Origin: Stutzerimonas kunmingensis
GTDB taxonomy: Bacteria; Pseudomonadota; Gammaproteobacteria; Pseudomonadales; Pseudomonadaceae
Reading direction: 5' to 3'
Assembly (NCBI RefSeq): GCF_014764705.1
Contig: NZ_JACXXG010000018.1
Location: forward strand, 22,037 to 86,036
Length of the DNA stretch: 64,000 bases
Within the stretch, counting starts at the first letter, position 1. Each line of letters starts with the position of its first letter. Positions 48,225-56,523 of the stretch are shown here, piece by piece. A program made the translations under genes and the position numbers. The notes under the pieces were generated by a model. It was given only the letters and a program-made list of their open reading frames with translations, was not told the origin of the DNA and did no database searches.

Positions 48225-48964
48225 GGCAGGGCGATCAGCGAGGCGAAATTCAGGCACTGGAACCAGGGCACGACTTTAGAGAAGCCGGCATCCAGTAGAC
48301 GTTGGCGATGGGTTTCCAGGCTGTCGGGCTTCATCACGTTCTCGATGGCGCTGCGTTTCTGGGCGATTTCCAGTTCGCTATAGCCATTGGCGCGCTTGAA
48401 GGCGATGTGCAGGTCGGTCAGCAATTGTTGCTCGTCTTCATCTTCGAAGCGCAGCTTTTCCGACAGGATCAGCGCGCCACCGGGTACCAGTGCCTGGCGA
48501 ATGCGGCTGAGCAGCGCCGGGCGCTGTTCCGGTGCGATGAACTGCAGGGTGAAGTTTAGCGCCACCAGCGAGCTGGGCTGGAACTGCAGAGCCAGGATGT
48601 CGCCCTCGATGACGTCGACCGGCAACAGCTCCTGGAACATAGAGTCCTGCCCGTGGAGGTATTCGCGGCAGCGCTCGACCATTGCCGCGGAGTTGTCCAC
48701 GGCGACGACCTGGCAGTTTTCGGCCGTCACGTGGCGCCGCAATGCCTGGGTCACAGCGCCCAGCGAGCAGCCCAGGTCATACAGATGAGTATGCGGCTGT
48801 GCGAACTGAGCGGCGATCACGCCGATGTTCTCGACGATGGTCGGGTAACCGGGCACAGAGCGCTTGATCATGTCGGGAAACACCCGCACCACGTCCTCGT
48901 TGAAGACGAAGTCCTGAATGCGGGGTAGGGGTTGGGCGAACAGACGGTCGAGATCGTGGCTCAC
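48221..48964 (-). CDS. cmoA: Carboxy-S-adenosylmethionine synthase CmoA
   Basis: Makes Cx-SAM from SAM and prephenate for CmoB. The 247-residue product, equal in length to E. coli CmoA, begins at GTG 48964 ([18 protein letters not shown]) and has the SAM motif [16 protein letters not shown] and [15 protein letters not shown]. The open frame continues upstream but is not conserved. cmoA-cmoB form a coupled operon. Confidence 0.95.
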   Translation of the reverse strand: MSHDLDRLFAQPLPRIQDFVFNEDVVRVFPDMIKRSVPGYPTIVENIGVIAAQFAQPHTHLYDLGCSLGAVTQALRRHVTAENCQVVAVDNSAAMVERCREYLHGQDSMFQELLPVDVIEGDILALQFQPSSLVALNFTLQFIAPEQRPALLSRIRQALVPGGALILSEKLRFEDEDEQQLLTDLHIAFKRANGYSELEIAQKRSAIENVMKPDSLETHRQRLLDAGFSKVVPWFQCLNFASLIALP

Positions 48965-49037
48965 GGTGTCGGGCGGCGTGTGTGAAAACGGGGCGGCATT
49001 GTAGCCGAAACCACGCTCGCCGCGGGCTCCGCCCGAC

Positions 49038-49439
49038 TCAGCGTACCTCGATACGGCAATCGAACATGCCCGCTGGCTCGGCGTCGGCCTCCCACGGACG
49101 TTGATAGGTAAGGTACAGCCTGCCGCTGCCGGACTCCTGTGCCTCGAAGCGCCAGGTCGACAGGCCATCCCCGCCGATCATGTCGGCCTTCGGATTGCTG
49201 AACACCTCGGGGCCGAGGCTGCGCAATTGCTCCGCGGCTGCTTCGTGCAGAATCCAGCGATAGCCGGTGGTCGGGTTGCTCGGCAGGCTGACGATGAGTT
49301 GCTGGCCGCTCTGCAGCGTTTGCGGGCAGCGGTTGTCGTCGCTGAGCACGACGCTGGAGGGCGCCTTGTCGTTGCTTGCGCAGGCGGCGAGCAGGGCGAC
49401 GCTGGCGGGCAGCAACAGACGAGGGATGTCGAAAGGCAT
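49038..49439 (-). CDS. icp: Chagasin-type inhibitor of cysteine peptidase, lipoprotein
   Basis: A 133-residue precursor with lipobox LLAAC at residues 16-20 (signal [13 protein letters not shown]). The mature part has the chagasin (family I42) signatures: [14 protein letters not shown] with the NPTTGY loop, [10 protein letters not shown] and the RPWE loop in YQRPWEADA. Such proteins inhibit papain-like proteases through three loops. It lies 145 bases downstream of the Lon-type gene on the same strand, as I recall for PA0778-PA0779 of P. aeruginosa, so it may be part of that transcript. Confidence 0.85.
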   Translation of the reverse strand: MPFDIPRLLLPASVALLAACASNDKAPSSVVLSDDNRCPQTLQSGQQLIVSLPSNPTTGYRWILHEAAAEQLRSLGPEVFSNPKADMIGGDGLSTWRFEAQESGSGRLYLTYQRPWEADAEPAGMFDCRIEVR

Positions 49440-49584
49440 GATCGGCACCGGTCGGAAAATGAGTTGGGAAGGATAGCCCAAAAGAGCCTGGTCGCAGGCG
49501 GGTACTCCGTCTGCGCCGGTCCGGGGGTGGAAGTGCAGCGCGACTTCCACCCTTCGACTCAGCTGGTCTGCAGCTCCTCCCGCG

Positions 49585-51972
49585 TCAGAACAGCACCTTG
49601 GCCACATCAGCGAAGCGCTTGGCGAAATGCACGGTCATACCTTCCTTGAGGTAGTCAGGCAACTCTTCGAAGTCGCCGCGGTTGGCTTCCGGCAGGATCA
49701 GCTCGAAGATCTTCTGCCGCCGCGCCGCGATCACCTTCTCGCGCACTCCGCCGATCGGCAATACGTGACCGGTCAGCGTCAGCTCGCCGGTCATGGCCAC
49801 GCCTTTCTTCGGCGGCTGGTTGCGCGCCAGCGAGAGCAGCGCGCTGGCCATGGTGATGCCGGCGCTGGGGCCGTCCTTGGGCGTCGCGCCTTCCGGTACG
49901 TGCAGGTGCACGAAGGCCTGGTCGAAGAACTCCGGGTCGCCCTTGAAGGTTTTCAGGTTCGAGCTGATGTAGCTGTAGGCGATCTCCGCCGATTCCTTCA
50001 TCACGTCACCGAGCTTGCCGGTGAGCTTGAAGCCGCGGTTCAGCGTGTGGATGCGCGTGGCCTCGATCGGCAGGGTGGCGCCGCCCATGCTGGTCCAGGC
50101 GAGGCCTGTGATCACGCCGACGCCGGATAGCACCTGTTCGCTGCGAAACACCGGTTTGCCGAGGTAGCTTTCCAGATCCTTCGGCGTGATCTTCAGCACC
50201 GCTTGGGGGTCTTCCAGCAACTGCACCACTGCCTTGCGCACCAGCTTGCCCAGCTGCTTCTCCAGCTGACGCACACCAGCTTCACGGGCATAGCCTTCGA
50301 TCACCGCTTTCATGGCGCTGTCGCTGATGGCGAGGCGCTGCTTGGGCACGCCAGTCTTGTTCAGCAGCTTGGGCCACAGGTGACGTTTGGCGATGGCCAG
50401 CTTCTCCTCGGCGATGTAGCCGGACAGGCGGATCACCTCCATGCGGTCGAGCAGCGGGCCGGGAATCGAGTCCAGGGTGTTTGCCGTGCAGACGAACAGC
50501 ACCTTGGACAGGTCCAGGCGCAGGTCCAGGTAATGATCGAGGAATTCGACGTTCTGTTCCGGGTCCAGCGTCTCCAGCAGCGCGGAGGCCGGATCGCCCT
50601 GGTAGCTGCTGCTGAGCTTGTCGATCTCGTCGAGCATGATCACCGGGTTCATCACCTCGACATCCTTGAGCGCCTGCACCAGCTTGCCGGGCAGGGCGCC
50701 GATGTAGGTACGACGGTGACCCTTGATCTCCGCTTCGTCGCGCATGCCGCCGACGCTGAAACGATAGAACGGCCGGCCGAGGGATTCGGCGATGGACTTG
50801 CCGATGCTGGTCTTGCCCACGCCCGGTGGGCCGACCAGCAGGACGATGGAGCCGGAAATTTCGCCCTTGAAGGCACCGACGGCGAGAAATTCGAGGATGC
50901 GGTTCTTGATGTCGTCGAGGCCGGCGTGATGCTTGTCCAGCACCTTGCGCGCGCGTTTGAGGTCGAGCTTGTCCTGGCCGAACACGCCCCAGGGCAGGGC
51001 GGTGGCCCAGTCCAGGTAGTTGCGGGTGACGGCATATTCCGGTGAGCCGGTCTCGAGGATCGACAGCTTGTTCAGTTCCTCGTCGATTCGCTTCTGCGCG
51101 GCGGGTGGCACCACCTTGCCGTCAAGGCGGGCGCGGAACTCGTCGGCGTCGGCGCTCTTGTCGTCCTTGGTTATACCCAGCTCGCGCTGGATGATCTTCA
51201 GCTGTTCCTTGAGGAAGAACTCGCGCTGGCGCTCGCCGATCTTGCGGTTGACCTCGCCGGTCAGTTCCTTCTGCAGCCTGGCGACTTCCACTTCCTTGCG
51301 CAGCAGCGGCAACACCTTCTCCATGCGCTTGAGCACTGGCACGGTATCCAGCACTTCCTGCAGCTCCGCGCCAGGCGCGGTGGTCAGCGCGGCGGCGAAG
51401 TCCGACAGCGGCGACGGGTCGTTGGGGCTGAAGCGATTAAGGTAGTTCTTCAACTCCTCGCTATACAGCGGGTTGAGCGGCAGCAGTTCCTTGATCGCGT
51501 TGATCAGTGCCATGCCGTAGGCCTTCACCTCGTCGCGCGGGTCGTCATCGCTTTTCGGGTAATCGACTTCCACCAGATACGGTGGTTTGCGCCGCAACCA
51601 GCCGCGGATGCGCACCCGCGCCAGGCCCTGGGCGACGAACTGCAGCTTGCCGCCCTCCTGCGAGGCGTGATGTACGCGGACCATGGTGCCGTGCTCCGGC
51701 AGGCTGTCCGGGTCGAAGGTGGCCATGTCCAGTACCGGCGAGTCAACGAAGAACAGTGCCACGCGCTGGTGCGGCGTCTTGGCCACGCGATCCAGGGTTT
51801 CGGCCCACGGGTCTTCGTTGACGATCACCGGCAACACCTGCGCCGGGAAGAACGGCCGGTTGTGCACCGGGATGATGTAGAGCTTGTCCGGCTGCTGTTG
51901 ATCGGGCAGTACGAGACCGTTGGAGGAGATGATTTCCTGCTCGATATGATCCTGATTGACGTCGTCGTTCAT
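49585..51972 (-). CDS. asrA: ATP-dependent Lon-family protease (AsrA-like)
   Basis: A 795-residue LonA-type protease: N-terminal substrate domain (YIIPVHNRPFFPAQVLPVIV), AAA+ domain with Walker A LLVGPPGVGKTSIGKS and Walker B VIMLDEIDKLSS, and the protease domain with the catalytic Ser in PKDGPSAGITMA and Lys in GGVREKVIAARR. Position between icp and an AraC gene next to put genes points to the second Lon of pseudomonads (PA0779, AsrA), linked to heat shock and aminoglycoside response, rather than the housekeeping Lon beside clpX. Both catalytic centres are intact. Confidence 0.9.
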   Translation of the reverse strand: MNDDVNQDHIEQEIISSNGLVLPDQQQPDKLYIIPVHNRPFFPAQVLPVIVNEDPWAETLDRVAKTPHQRVALFFVDSPVLDMATFDPDSLPEHGTMVRVHHASQEGGKLQFVAQGLARVRIRGWLRRKPPYLVEVDYPKSDDDPRDEVKAYGMALINAIKELLPLNPLYSEELKNYLNRFSPNDPSPLSDFAAALTTAPGAELQEVLDTVPVLKRMEKVLPLLRKEVEVARLQKELTGEVNRKIGERQREFFLKEQLKIIQRELGITKDDKSADADEFRARLDGKVVPPAAQKRIDEELNKLSILETGSPEYAVTRNYLDWATALPWGVFGQDKLDLKRARKVLDKHHAGLDDIKNRILEFLAVGAFKGEISGSIVLLVGPPGVGKTSIGKSIAESLGRPFYRFSVGGMRDEAEIKGHRRTYIGALPGKLVQALKDVEVMNPVIMLDEIDKLSSSYQGDPASALLETLDPEQNVEFLDHYLDLRLDLSKVLFVCTANTLDSIPGPLLDRMEVIRLSGYIAEEKLAIAKRHLWPKLLNKTGVPKQRLAISDSAMKAVIEGYAREAGVRQLEKQLGKLVRKAVVQLLEDPQAVLKITPKDLESYLGKPVFRSEQVLSGVGVITGLAWTSMGGATLPIEATRIHTLNRGFKLTGKLGDVMKESAEIAYSYISSNLKTFKGDPEFFDQAFVHLHVPEGATPKDGPSAGITMASALLSLARNQPPKKGVAMTGELTLTGHVLPIGGVREKVIAARRQKIFELILPEANRGDFEELPDYLKEGMTVHFAKRFADVAKVLF

Positions 51973-52097
51973 GCGGCACCCGTTGCGAATACGTGCACCT
52001 TAGATGGGTGGTGGCGCAGATGATTTCAATCCCGTTGCGTGGGGGTGGGCACTTCATGCCGGCTTCGGTACAGTGCTTGCACGCACAGGTGCCCATC

Positions 52098-52853
52098 ATG
52101 CTCAACGCCCGTCTGCTTCGCCTGGATGACCAGACTCACCAGCACGCCCACGACTATCACCAGTTGGTGATGTCGCTTTCTGGGCGCGCGGAATTCGAGG
52201 TCAATGGCTCCGGTGGCGAAGTCTGCCGGATGCGCGCCTGTCTGGTGCCGGGTGATGCCGATCATGGTTTCGCCGGCATGGGCGACAACCGCATGCTGAT
52301 CATCGATCTCGACGAGCAGGATATTGGCACCGAGGACCCGGAGCTGCTCGCCCGGCTGTTCGAGGCGCCGCGCTATCCGGCACTGGATGCCGACTTCCAG
52401 AATCTGCTGGCCTACGCCGGCGCCGAGCTGGCGCGCTACGGCAGCGATCCGCTACTGGCCCGGGCGCTGGGCGGCGTGTTGTTGCGGGCGTTGCACTTGC
52501 GACTGTTCGGCGAGTCCGTGCAACGCCCGACCGGGCCGCTGGATCTGCAGCGGCTGGACAGCCATATTCAGGACAACCTGGCGCGCCGCATCACCGTCGC
52601 CGAGCTGGCGCAGGTCGTCTGCCTCAGCCCCAGTCACTTCCACGCCCAGTTCAAGGATTGCGTCGGCCTCACGCCGCACCAGTACCTGCTCAAGACCCGC
52701 CTCGATCGTGCCGCCCGTCTGCTGCGCGAAACGCCGCTGCCACTGGTGCGGATTGCCGAGGAGTGCGGTTTCTCCAGCCAGAGCGCATTGACCACGGCGA
52801 CCCGCCGCTACCTCGGTCTGACCCCTCGCGGATTGCGCAAGTCGGACTCCTGA
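52098..52853 (+). CDS. pruR: AraC-family regulator, probable proline-use activator PruR
   Basis: A 251-residue regulator. An N-terminal cupin-like sensor (HQHAHDYHQLVMSLSGRAEF, residues 14-33) is followed by the AraC double helix-turn-helix (ITVAELAQVVCLSPSHFHAQ and LVRIAEECGFSSQSALTTAT). Its place immediately before putA matches PruR of P. aeruginosa, which turns on put genes when proline is present. I take ATG 52098 (MLNARLLRLDDQ); a longer frame from 51993 is open. The 21-bp tandem repeat downstream is its probable binding site. Confidence 0.82.
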   Translation: MLNARLLRLDDQTHQHAHDYHQLVMSLSGRAEFEVNGSGGEVCRMRACLVPGDADHGFAGMGDNRMLIIDLDEQDIGTEDPELLARLFEAPRYPALDADFQNLLAYAGAELARYGSDPLLARALGGVLLRALHLRLFGESVQRPTGPLDLQRLDSHIQDNLARRITVAELAQVVCLSPSHFHAQFKDCVGLTPHQYLLKTRLDRAARLLRETPLPLVRIAEECGFSSQSALTTATRRYLGLTPRGLRKSDS

Positions 52854-52954
52854 GCTTTCTTCTGAGCGCCCTGTTTTCGGGCTCTTCAGCTACCAGGGGT
52901 ATATTCCTGCGCCATCCTGGTGCGCTTTCATTACGGCCGCGTTTCCGCGTCCAG

Positions 52955-52996
52955 CTTTCGTAGTTTTTCGTAAAACTTCCGTAGTTTTGCGCAAGA
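52955..52996 (+). promoter_or_regulatory. Two tandem 21-bp repeats, probable PruR operator of putA
   Basis: Units 52955-52975 and 52976-52996 follow each other with no gap and agree at 17 of 21 positions; the shared core is CGTAGTTTT, repeated 21 bases apart. Direct half-sites two helical turns apart are the standard layout for AraC-family activators. They end 120 bases before the putA ATG. Confidence 0.7.
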
Positions 52997-53116
52997 ACGG
53001 CTCGTCTTGCAGACCCTACATTCCGTCTCCCGACCTGGCTCTTCGTCTTGTGCTGCACCATCAGCCTGGCCGTGGACTAGACCTATAAGCAGACACAATC
53101 ACAAGAGGAGCGGCGC

Positions 53117-56100
53117 ATGTTCAAGGCCGGTCACGTGCTGGAAGGCGCCTTCGCCAACCAGAAAGCCGCGGAATTCTTTCCCGCCATCAGCGCCAATTAC
53201 GCCGTTGACGAGGCGCAATATCTCACCGAACTGCTGCAGCTTGCCGATCCCGGCGAGGCGGGCATTGCCGCCATTCGCGAGCGCGCGCGCAGCCTGATCG
53301 AGGCGGTGCGCGGGCGTGAGAATGCCGTCGATACCCTCGATGCGCTGCTGCGCCAGTACAGCCTGGACACCCAGGAAGGGCTGATGCTGATGTGCCTGGC
53401 CGAAGCGCTGCTGCGGGTGCCGGATGCCGCCACGGCTGACGCGCTGATCCGCGACAAGCTCAACGCCGCCGAATGGGAACGCCACCTCGGCCAGAGCGAC
53501 AACGTGCTGGTCAACTTCGCCGCCTGGGGGCTGGTGATGACCGGCAAGGTGGTCGATCCGGAAACCGCCGATGGCCGTCCGAAGAACGTCATCGGTCGTC
53601 TGCTCAAGCGCTCCGGCGAGCCGGTGATCCGCAGCGCAATGAACCAGGCGATGAAGCTGATGGGCAAGCAGTTCGTGCTTGGCCGCACCATCGCCGAAGC
53701 GCTGAAGAACGGCCGTCCCGAGCGCGAGAAGGGCTACACTTATTCCTTCGACATGCTCGGTGAGGCGGCACTGACTGCCGAAGACGCCGCCAAGTACATG
53801 GCCGACTACCGTCAGGCCGTGGAGACCGTCGGCGCCGAGCCGCAGGTCGGCAAGGGCCCGCGTCCGTCGGTGTCGATCAAGTTGTCGGCACTGCATCCGC
53901 GCTACGAAGTCGCCCAGCGCGAGCGCGTGCTCACCGAGCTGTTCGCCAGTGTGCGCGAACTGGCCGTGCTGGCGCGTCAGCGCAATGTCGGGATCACCAT
54001 CGATGCCGAGGAGGCCGACCGCCTCGAGCTGTCGCTGGAACTGTACGAAAAGCTCCTGCGCGACCCGGCTATCGCCGGCTGGGGTGAGTTTGGCCTGGTC
54101 ATCCAGGCTTATTCCAAACGCTGCCTGCCGGTGCTGGTCTGGCTGACGCTGCTCGGTCGTGAGCTTGGCGAACGCATTCCGCTGCGGCTGGTAAAGGGCG
54201 CCTACTGGGACAGTGAGATCAAGCAGTGCCAGGTTCAGGGCCTGGACGGCTACCCCGTCTACACGCGCAAGGAAGGCACTGACACCTCCTACCTCGCCTG
54301 CGCGCGCTACCTGTTGTCCGAGCACACCCGTGGGGTGATCTACCCGCAGTTCGCCAGCCACAACGCGCACACCGTCAGCTGCATTCTGGCCATGGCCGAG
54401 GAAATCTCACAGCCGCGCGAGTTCGAGTTCCAGCGCCTGCACGGCATGGGCGATGCGCTGTACGACACGGTGATCGAAAAGTACGCCCGCAACGTACGGA
54501 TCTACGCCCCGGTTGGTGCGCACAAGGACCTGCTGCCCTATCTGGTGCGTCGCCTGCTGGAGAACGGTGCCAACTCGTCGTTCGTCCACCAGCTGGTTGA
54601 CCCGCGCGTGCCGGTCGAATCGCTGATCGATCACCCGGTGAGCCAGCTGCGCAAGTTCGCTGCACCGGGCAACCCGCGCATTCCGCTGCCGCCGGCGCTG
54701 TTCGGCAATCGCAAGAACTCCCAAGGGATCAACATGAATATCCAGAACCAATGGAACGACCTGGCCAGCGCCTACCAACCTTTCCTCGAGCGCCAGTGGC
54801 AGGCGGCGCCGGTCATCAGCGGGCAGAGGCTCGCCGGAACGCCGTCCGACGTGCGCTGCCCCTATGATTTGAACAAGGTCGTCGGCCAGGCCCAGTTCGC
54901 CAGCGCCGAGCAGGCGCGCCAGGCCGTCGATCGCCTGGCGGCTTACTGGCCCACCTGGAATGCCACGCCGGTGGAAGCCCGTGCCGCCGTGCTGGAGCGC
55001 CTGGGCGATCTGCTGGAGCAGCACCGCGCCGAGCTGATGGCCCTGTGTACCGTGGAAGCCGGCAAGTCGCTGCAGGATGGTATCGACGAAGTACGCGAGG
55101 CGGTGGATTTCTGCCGTTACTACGCTCAGCAGGCGCGGCAGAAGCTCGGTCGCGAAGAGTTGAAAGGCCCCACCGGCGAGCGTAACGAGCTGTTCCATGA
55201 AGGCCGCGGCGTGTTTGTCTGCGTCAGTCCGTGGAACTTCCCGCTGGCGATCTATCTCGGCCAGATCACCGCGGCACTGGTGGCCGGCAACACCGTGCTG
55301 GCCAAGCCGGCCGAGCAGACCAGCCTCATCGCGGCGCGTGCGCTTGAACTGATGTTCGAAGCCGGCCTGCCGAAAGAGGCAATTGCCTTCCTGCCAGGCG
55401 ATGGCGCTACCCTGGGCGGCGTGTTTTGTCGCGATCCGCGGGTGGTCGGCGTGTGCTTCACCGGTTCGACCGACACGGCGCGCATCATCAATCGTCAGCT
55501 GGCCGAGAAGGAAGGCCCGATCGCCACGCTGATCGCCGAAACCGGCGGGCAAAACGCGATGATCGTCGACTCCACGGCGCTGCCCGAGCAGGTGATCAAG
55601 GATGCCGTCGGTTCCGCCTTCACCAGCGCCGGCCAGCGTTGCTCTGCGTTGCGCGTGCTCTATGTGCAGCGTGATATCGCCGATCGTGTGATCGAGTTGC
55701 TCAAAGGCGCCATGGCCGAGCTCAGAGTTGGCCCGACCCATCTGCGCGAGAACGACATCGGTCCGGTGATCGACCAAGAAGCCCGCGAAGGCCTGCTGGC
55801 GCATATCCAGCAGCTCAAGAGCGAAGGGCGCCTGATCGCCGAGGCGACATTGCCGGCTGGCCTGAACGGTCACTTCGTGGCGCCGGTGGCCTTCGAGATC
55901 GACGGCATACACCAGCTGAAGAAGGAACATTTCGGCCCGGTGCTGCACGTGGTGCGCTACGACGCGGCGGACCTGGAAAAGGTCGTCGCGGCGATCAACG
56001 GCACCGGCTACGGCCTGACCCTCGGCGTGCACAGCCGCAACGAGGAAACCGCCGAACGCATCGAGCAACTGGCGCGGGTCGGCAACCTCTACGTCAATCG

Positions 56101-56278
56101 CAACCAGATTGGTGCCGTGGTCGGCGTGCAGCCGTTCGGCGGCTGTGGCCTGTCCGGCACCGGTCCGAAGGCGGGCGGCCCCAGCTATGTGCTGCGCTTC
56201 GCCAACGAGCGGACCACCTCCACCAACACCACCGCGGTGGGCGGCAACGCCTCGCTGCTGTCGCTCGGAGACGACTGA
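53117..56278 (+). CDS. putA: Bifunctional proline dehydrogenase/P5C dehydrogenase PutA
   Basis: Oxidises proline to glutamate in two linked steps, FAD then NAD. The 1053-residue protein has the PRODH barrel (about 180-480: RLVKGAYWDSEIKQ, FASHNAHTVSC, RLHGMGDALYD) and the aldehyde dehydrogenase part (about 560-1040: SPWNFPLAIYLGQITAALVA, AETGGQNAMIVDS with Glu, TSAGQRCSALRVLY with the nucleophile Cys). It begins MFKAGHVLEGAFANQ and has no N-terminal ribbon-helix-helix domain, so unlike E. coli PutA it cannot repress its own operon; that fits control by PruR. AGAGGAG precedes the ATG. Confidence 0.96.
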   Translation: MFKAGHVLEGAFANQKAAEFFPAISANYAVDEAQYLTELLQLADPGEAGIAAIRERARSLIEAVRGRENAVDTLDALLRQYSLDTQEGLMLMCLAEALLRVPDAATADALIRDKLNAAEWERHLGQSDNVLVNFAAWGLVMTGKVVDPETADGRPKNVIGRLLKRSGEPVIRSAMNQAMKLMGKQFVLGRTIAEALKNGRPEREKGYTYSFDMLGEAALTAEDAAKYMADYRQAVETVGAEPQVGKGPRPSVSIKLSALHPRYEVAQRERVLTELFASVRELAVLARQRNVGITIDAEEADRLELSLELYEKLLRDPAIAGWGEFGLVIQAYSKRCLPVLVWLTLLGRELGERIPLRLVKGAYWDSEIKQCQVQGLDGYPVYTRKEGTDTSYLACARYLLSEHTRGVIYPQFASHNAHTVSCILAMAEEISQPREFEFQRLHGMGDALYDTVIEKYARNVRIYAPVGAHKDLLPYLVRRLLENGANSSFVHQLVDPRVPVESLIDHPVSQLRKFAAPGNPRIPLPPALFGNRKNSQGINMNIQNQWNDLASAYQPFLERQWQAAPVISGQRLAGTPSDVRCPYDLNKVVGQAQFASAEQARQAVDRLAAYWPTWNATPVEARAAVLERLGDLLEQHRAELMALCTVEAGKSLQDGIDEVREAVDFCRYYAQQARQKLGREELKGPTGERNELFHEGRGVFVCVSPWNFPLAIYLGQITAALVAGNTVLAKPAEQTSLIAARALELMFEAGLPKEAIAFLPGDGATLGGVFCRDPRVVGVCFTGSTDTARIINRQLAEKEGPIATLIAETGGQNAMIVDSTALPEQVIKDAVGSAFTSAGQRCSALRVLYVQRDIADRVIELLKGAMAELRVGPTHLRENDIGPVIDQEAREGLLAHIQQLKSEGRLIAEATLPAGLNGHFVAPVAFEIDGIHQLKKEHFGPVLHVVRYDAADLEKVVAAINGTGYGLTLGVHSRNEETAERIEQLARVGNLYVNRNQIGAVVGVQPFGGCGLSGTGPKAGGPSYVLRFANERTTSTNTTAVGGNASLLSLGDD

Positions 56279-56346
56279 ACGCATTCACGCTGTACCACCG
56301 AGTGAATGGCCTTGGTCATTCACCTGGCGCATCACGCTAAACCTCC

Positions 56347-56366
56347 CGGCCGCTCAGGCGGCCGGA
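56347..56366 (+). terminator. GC-rich stem-loop after putA
   Basis: CCGGCCGC / GCGGCCGG with a short loop, about 70 bases after the putA stop. There is no T run; it may protect the 3' end. Confidence 0.4.
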
Positions 56367-56371
56367 ACACA

Positions 56372-56507
56372 ACAACAATTGGACAGTTGGCGGACGCTCT
56401 TCCGCCACTGACGGGCCCGGGTTGGGCCTGTCACAGGTGATGGCCTTTTCGCTATCGCCCTCTGCCAAGGTGCAGCGTGGGTCCGCTCGCGTTGCGCCGA
56501 ACAACAA
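56372..56507 (+). promoter_or_regulatory. putP leader with two CA-rich motifs
   Basis: AACAACAA occurs at 56372-56379 and again at 56500-56507, the latter five bases before the Shine-Dalgarno GAGGGA and 16 bases before the putP ATG. The pattern AANAANAA is the Hfq/Crc catabolite-repression target in pseudomonads. Confidence 0.5.
56411..56450 (+). terminator. Overlapping hairpins between putA and putP, possible attenuator
   Basis: Hairpin one, 56411-56433, pairs GACGGGCC with GGGCCTGTC allowing one mismatch. Hairpin two pairs GGCC (56426) and TCAC (56432) with GTGA (56438) and GGCC (56443) and is followed by TTTT at 56447-56450. They share bases 56426-56433 and cannot both form. Confidence 0.35.
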
Positions 56508-56523
56508 CTAACGAGGGACACAC

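Noticed and set aside
52955..52996. The two 21-bp repeats as a minimal CRISPR array
   Set aside because: The units are directly adjacent with no spacer, and no cas gene is nearby.
54407..56284. An open frame of 625 codons on the minus strand
   Set aside because: Antisense to the conserved aldehyde dehydrogenase half of putA; His/Arg/Gly-rich with no family features.
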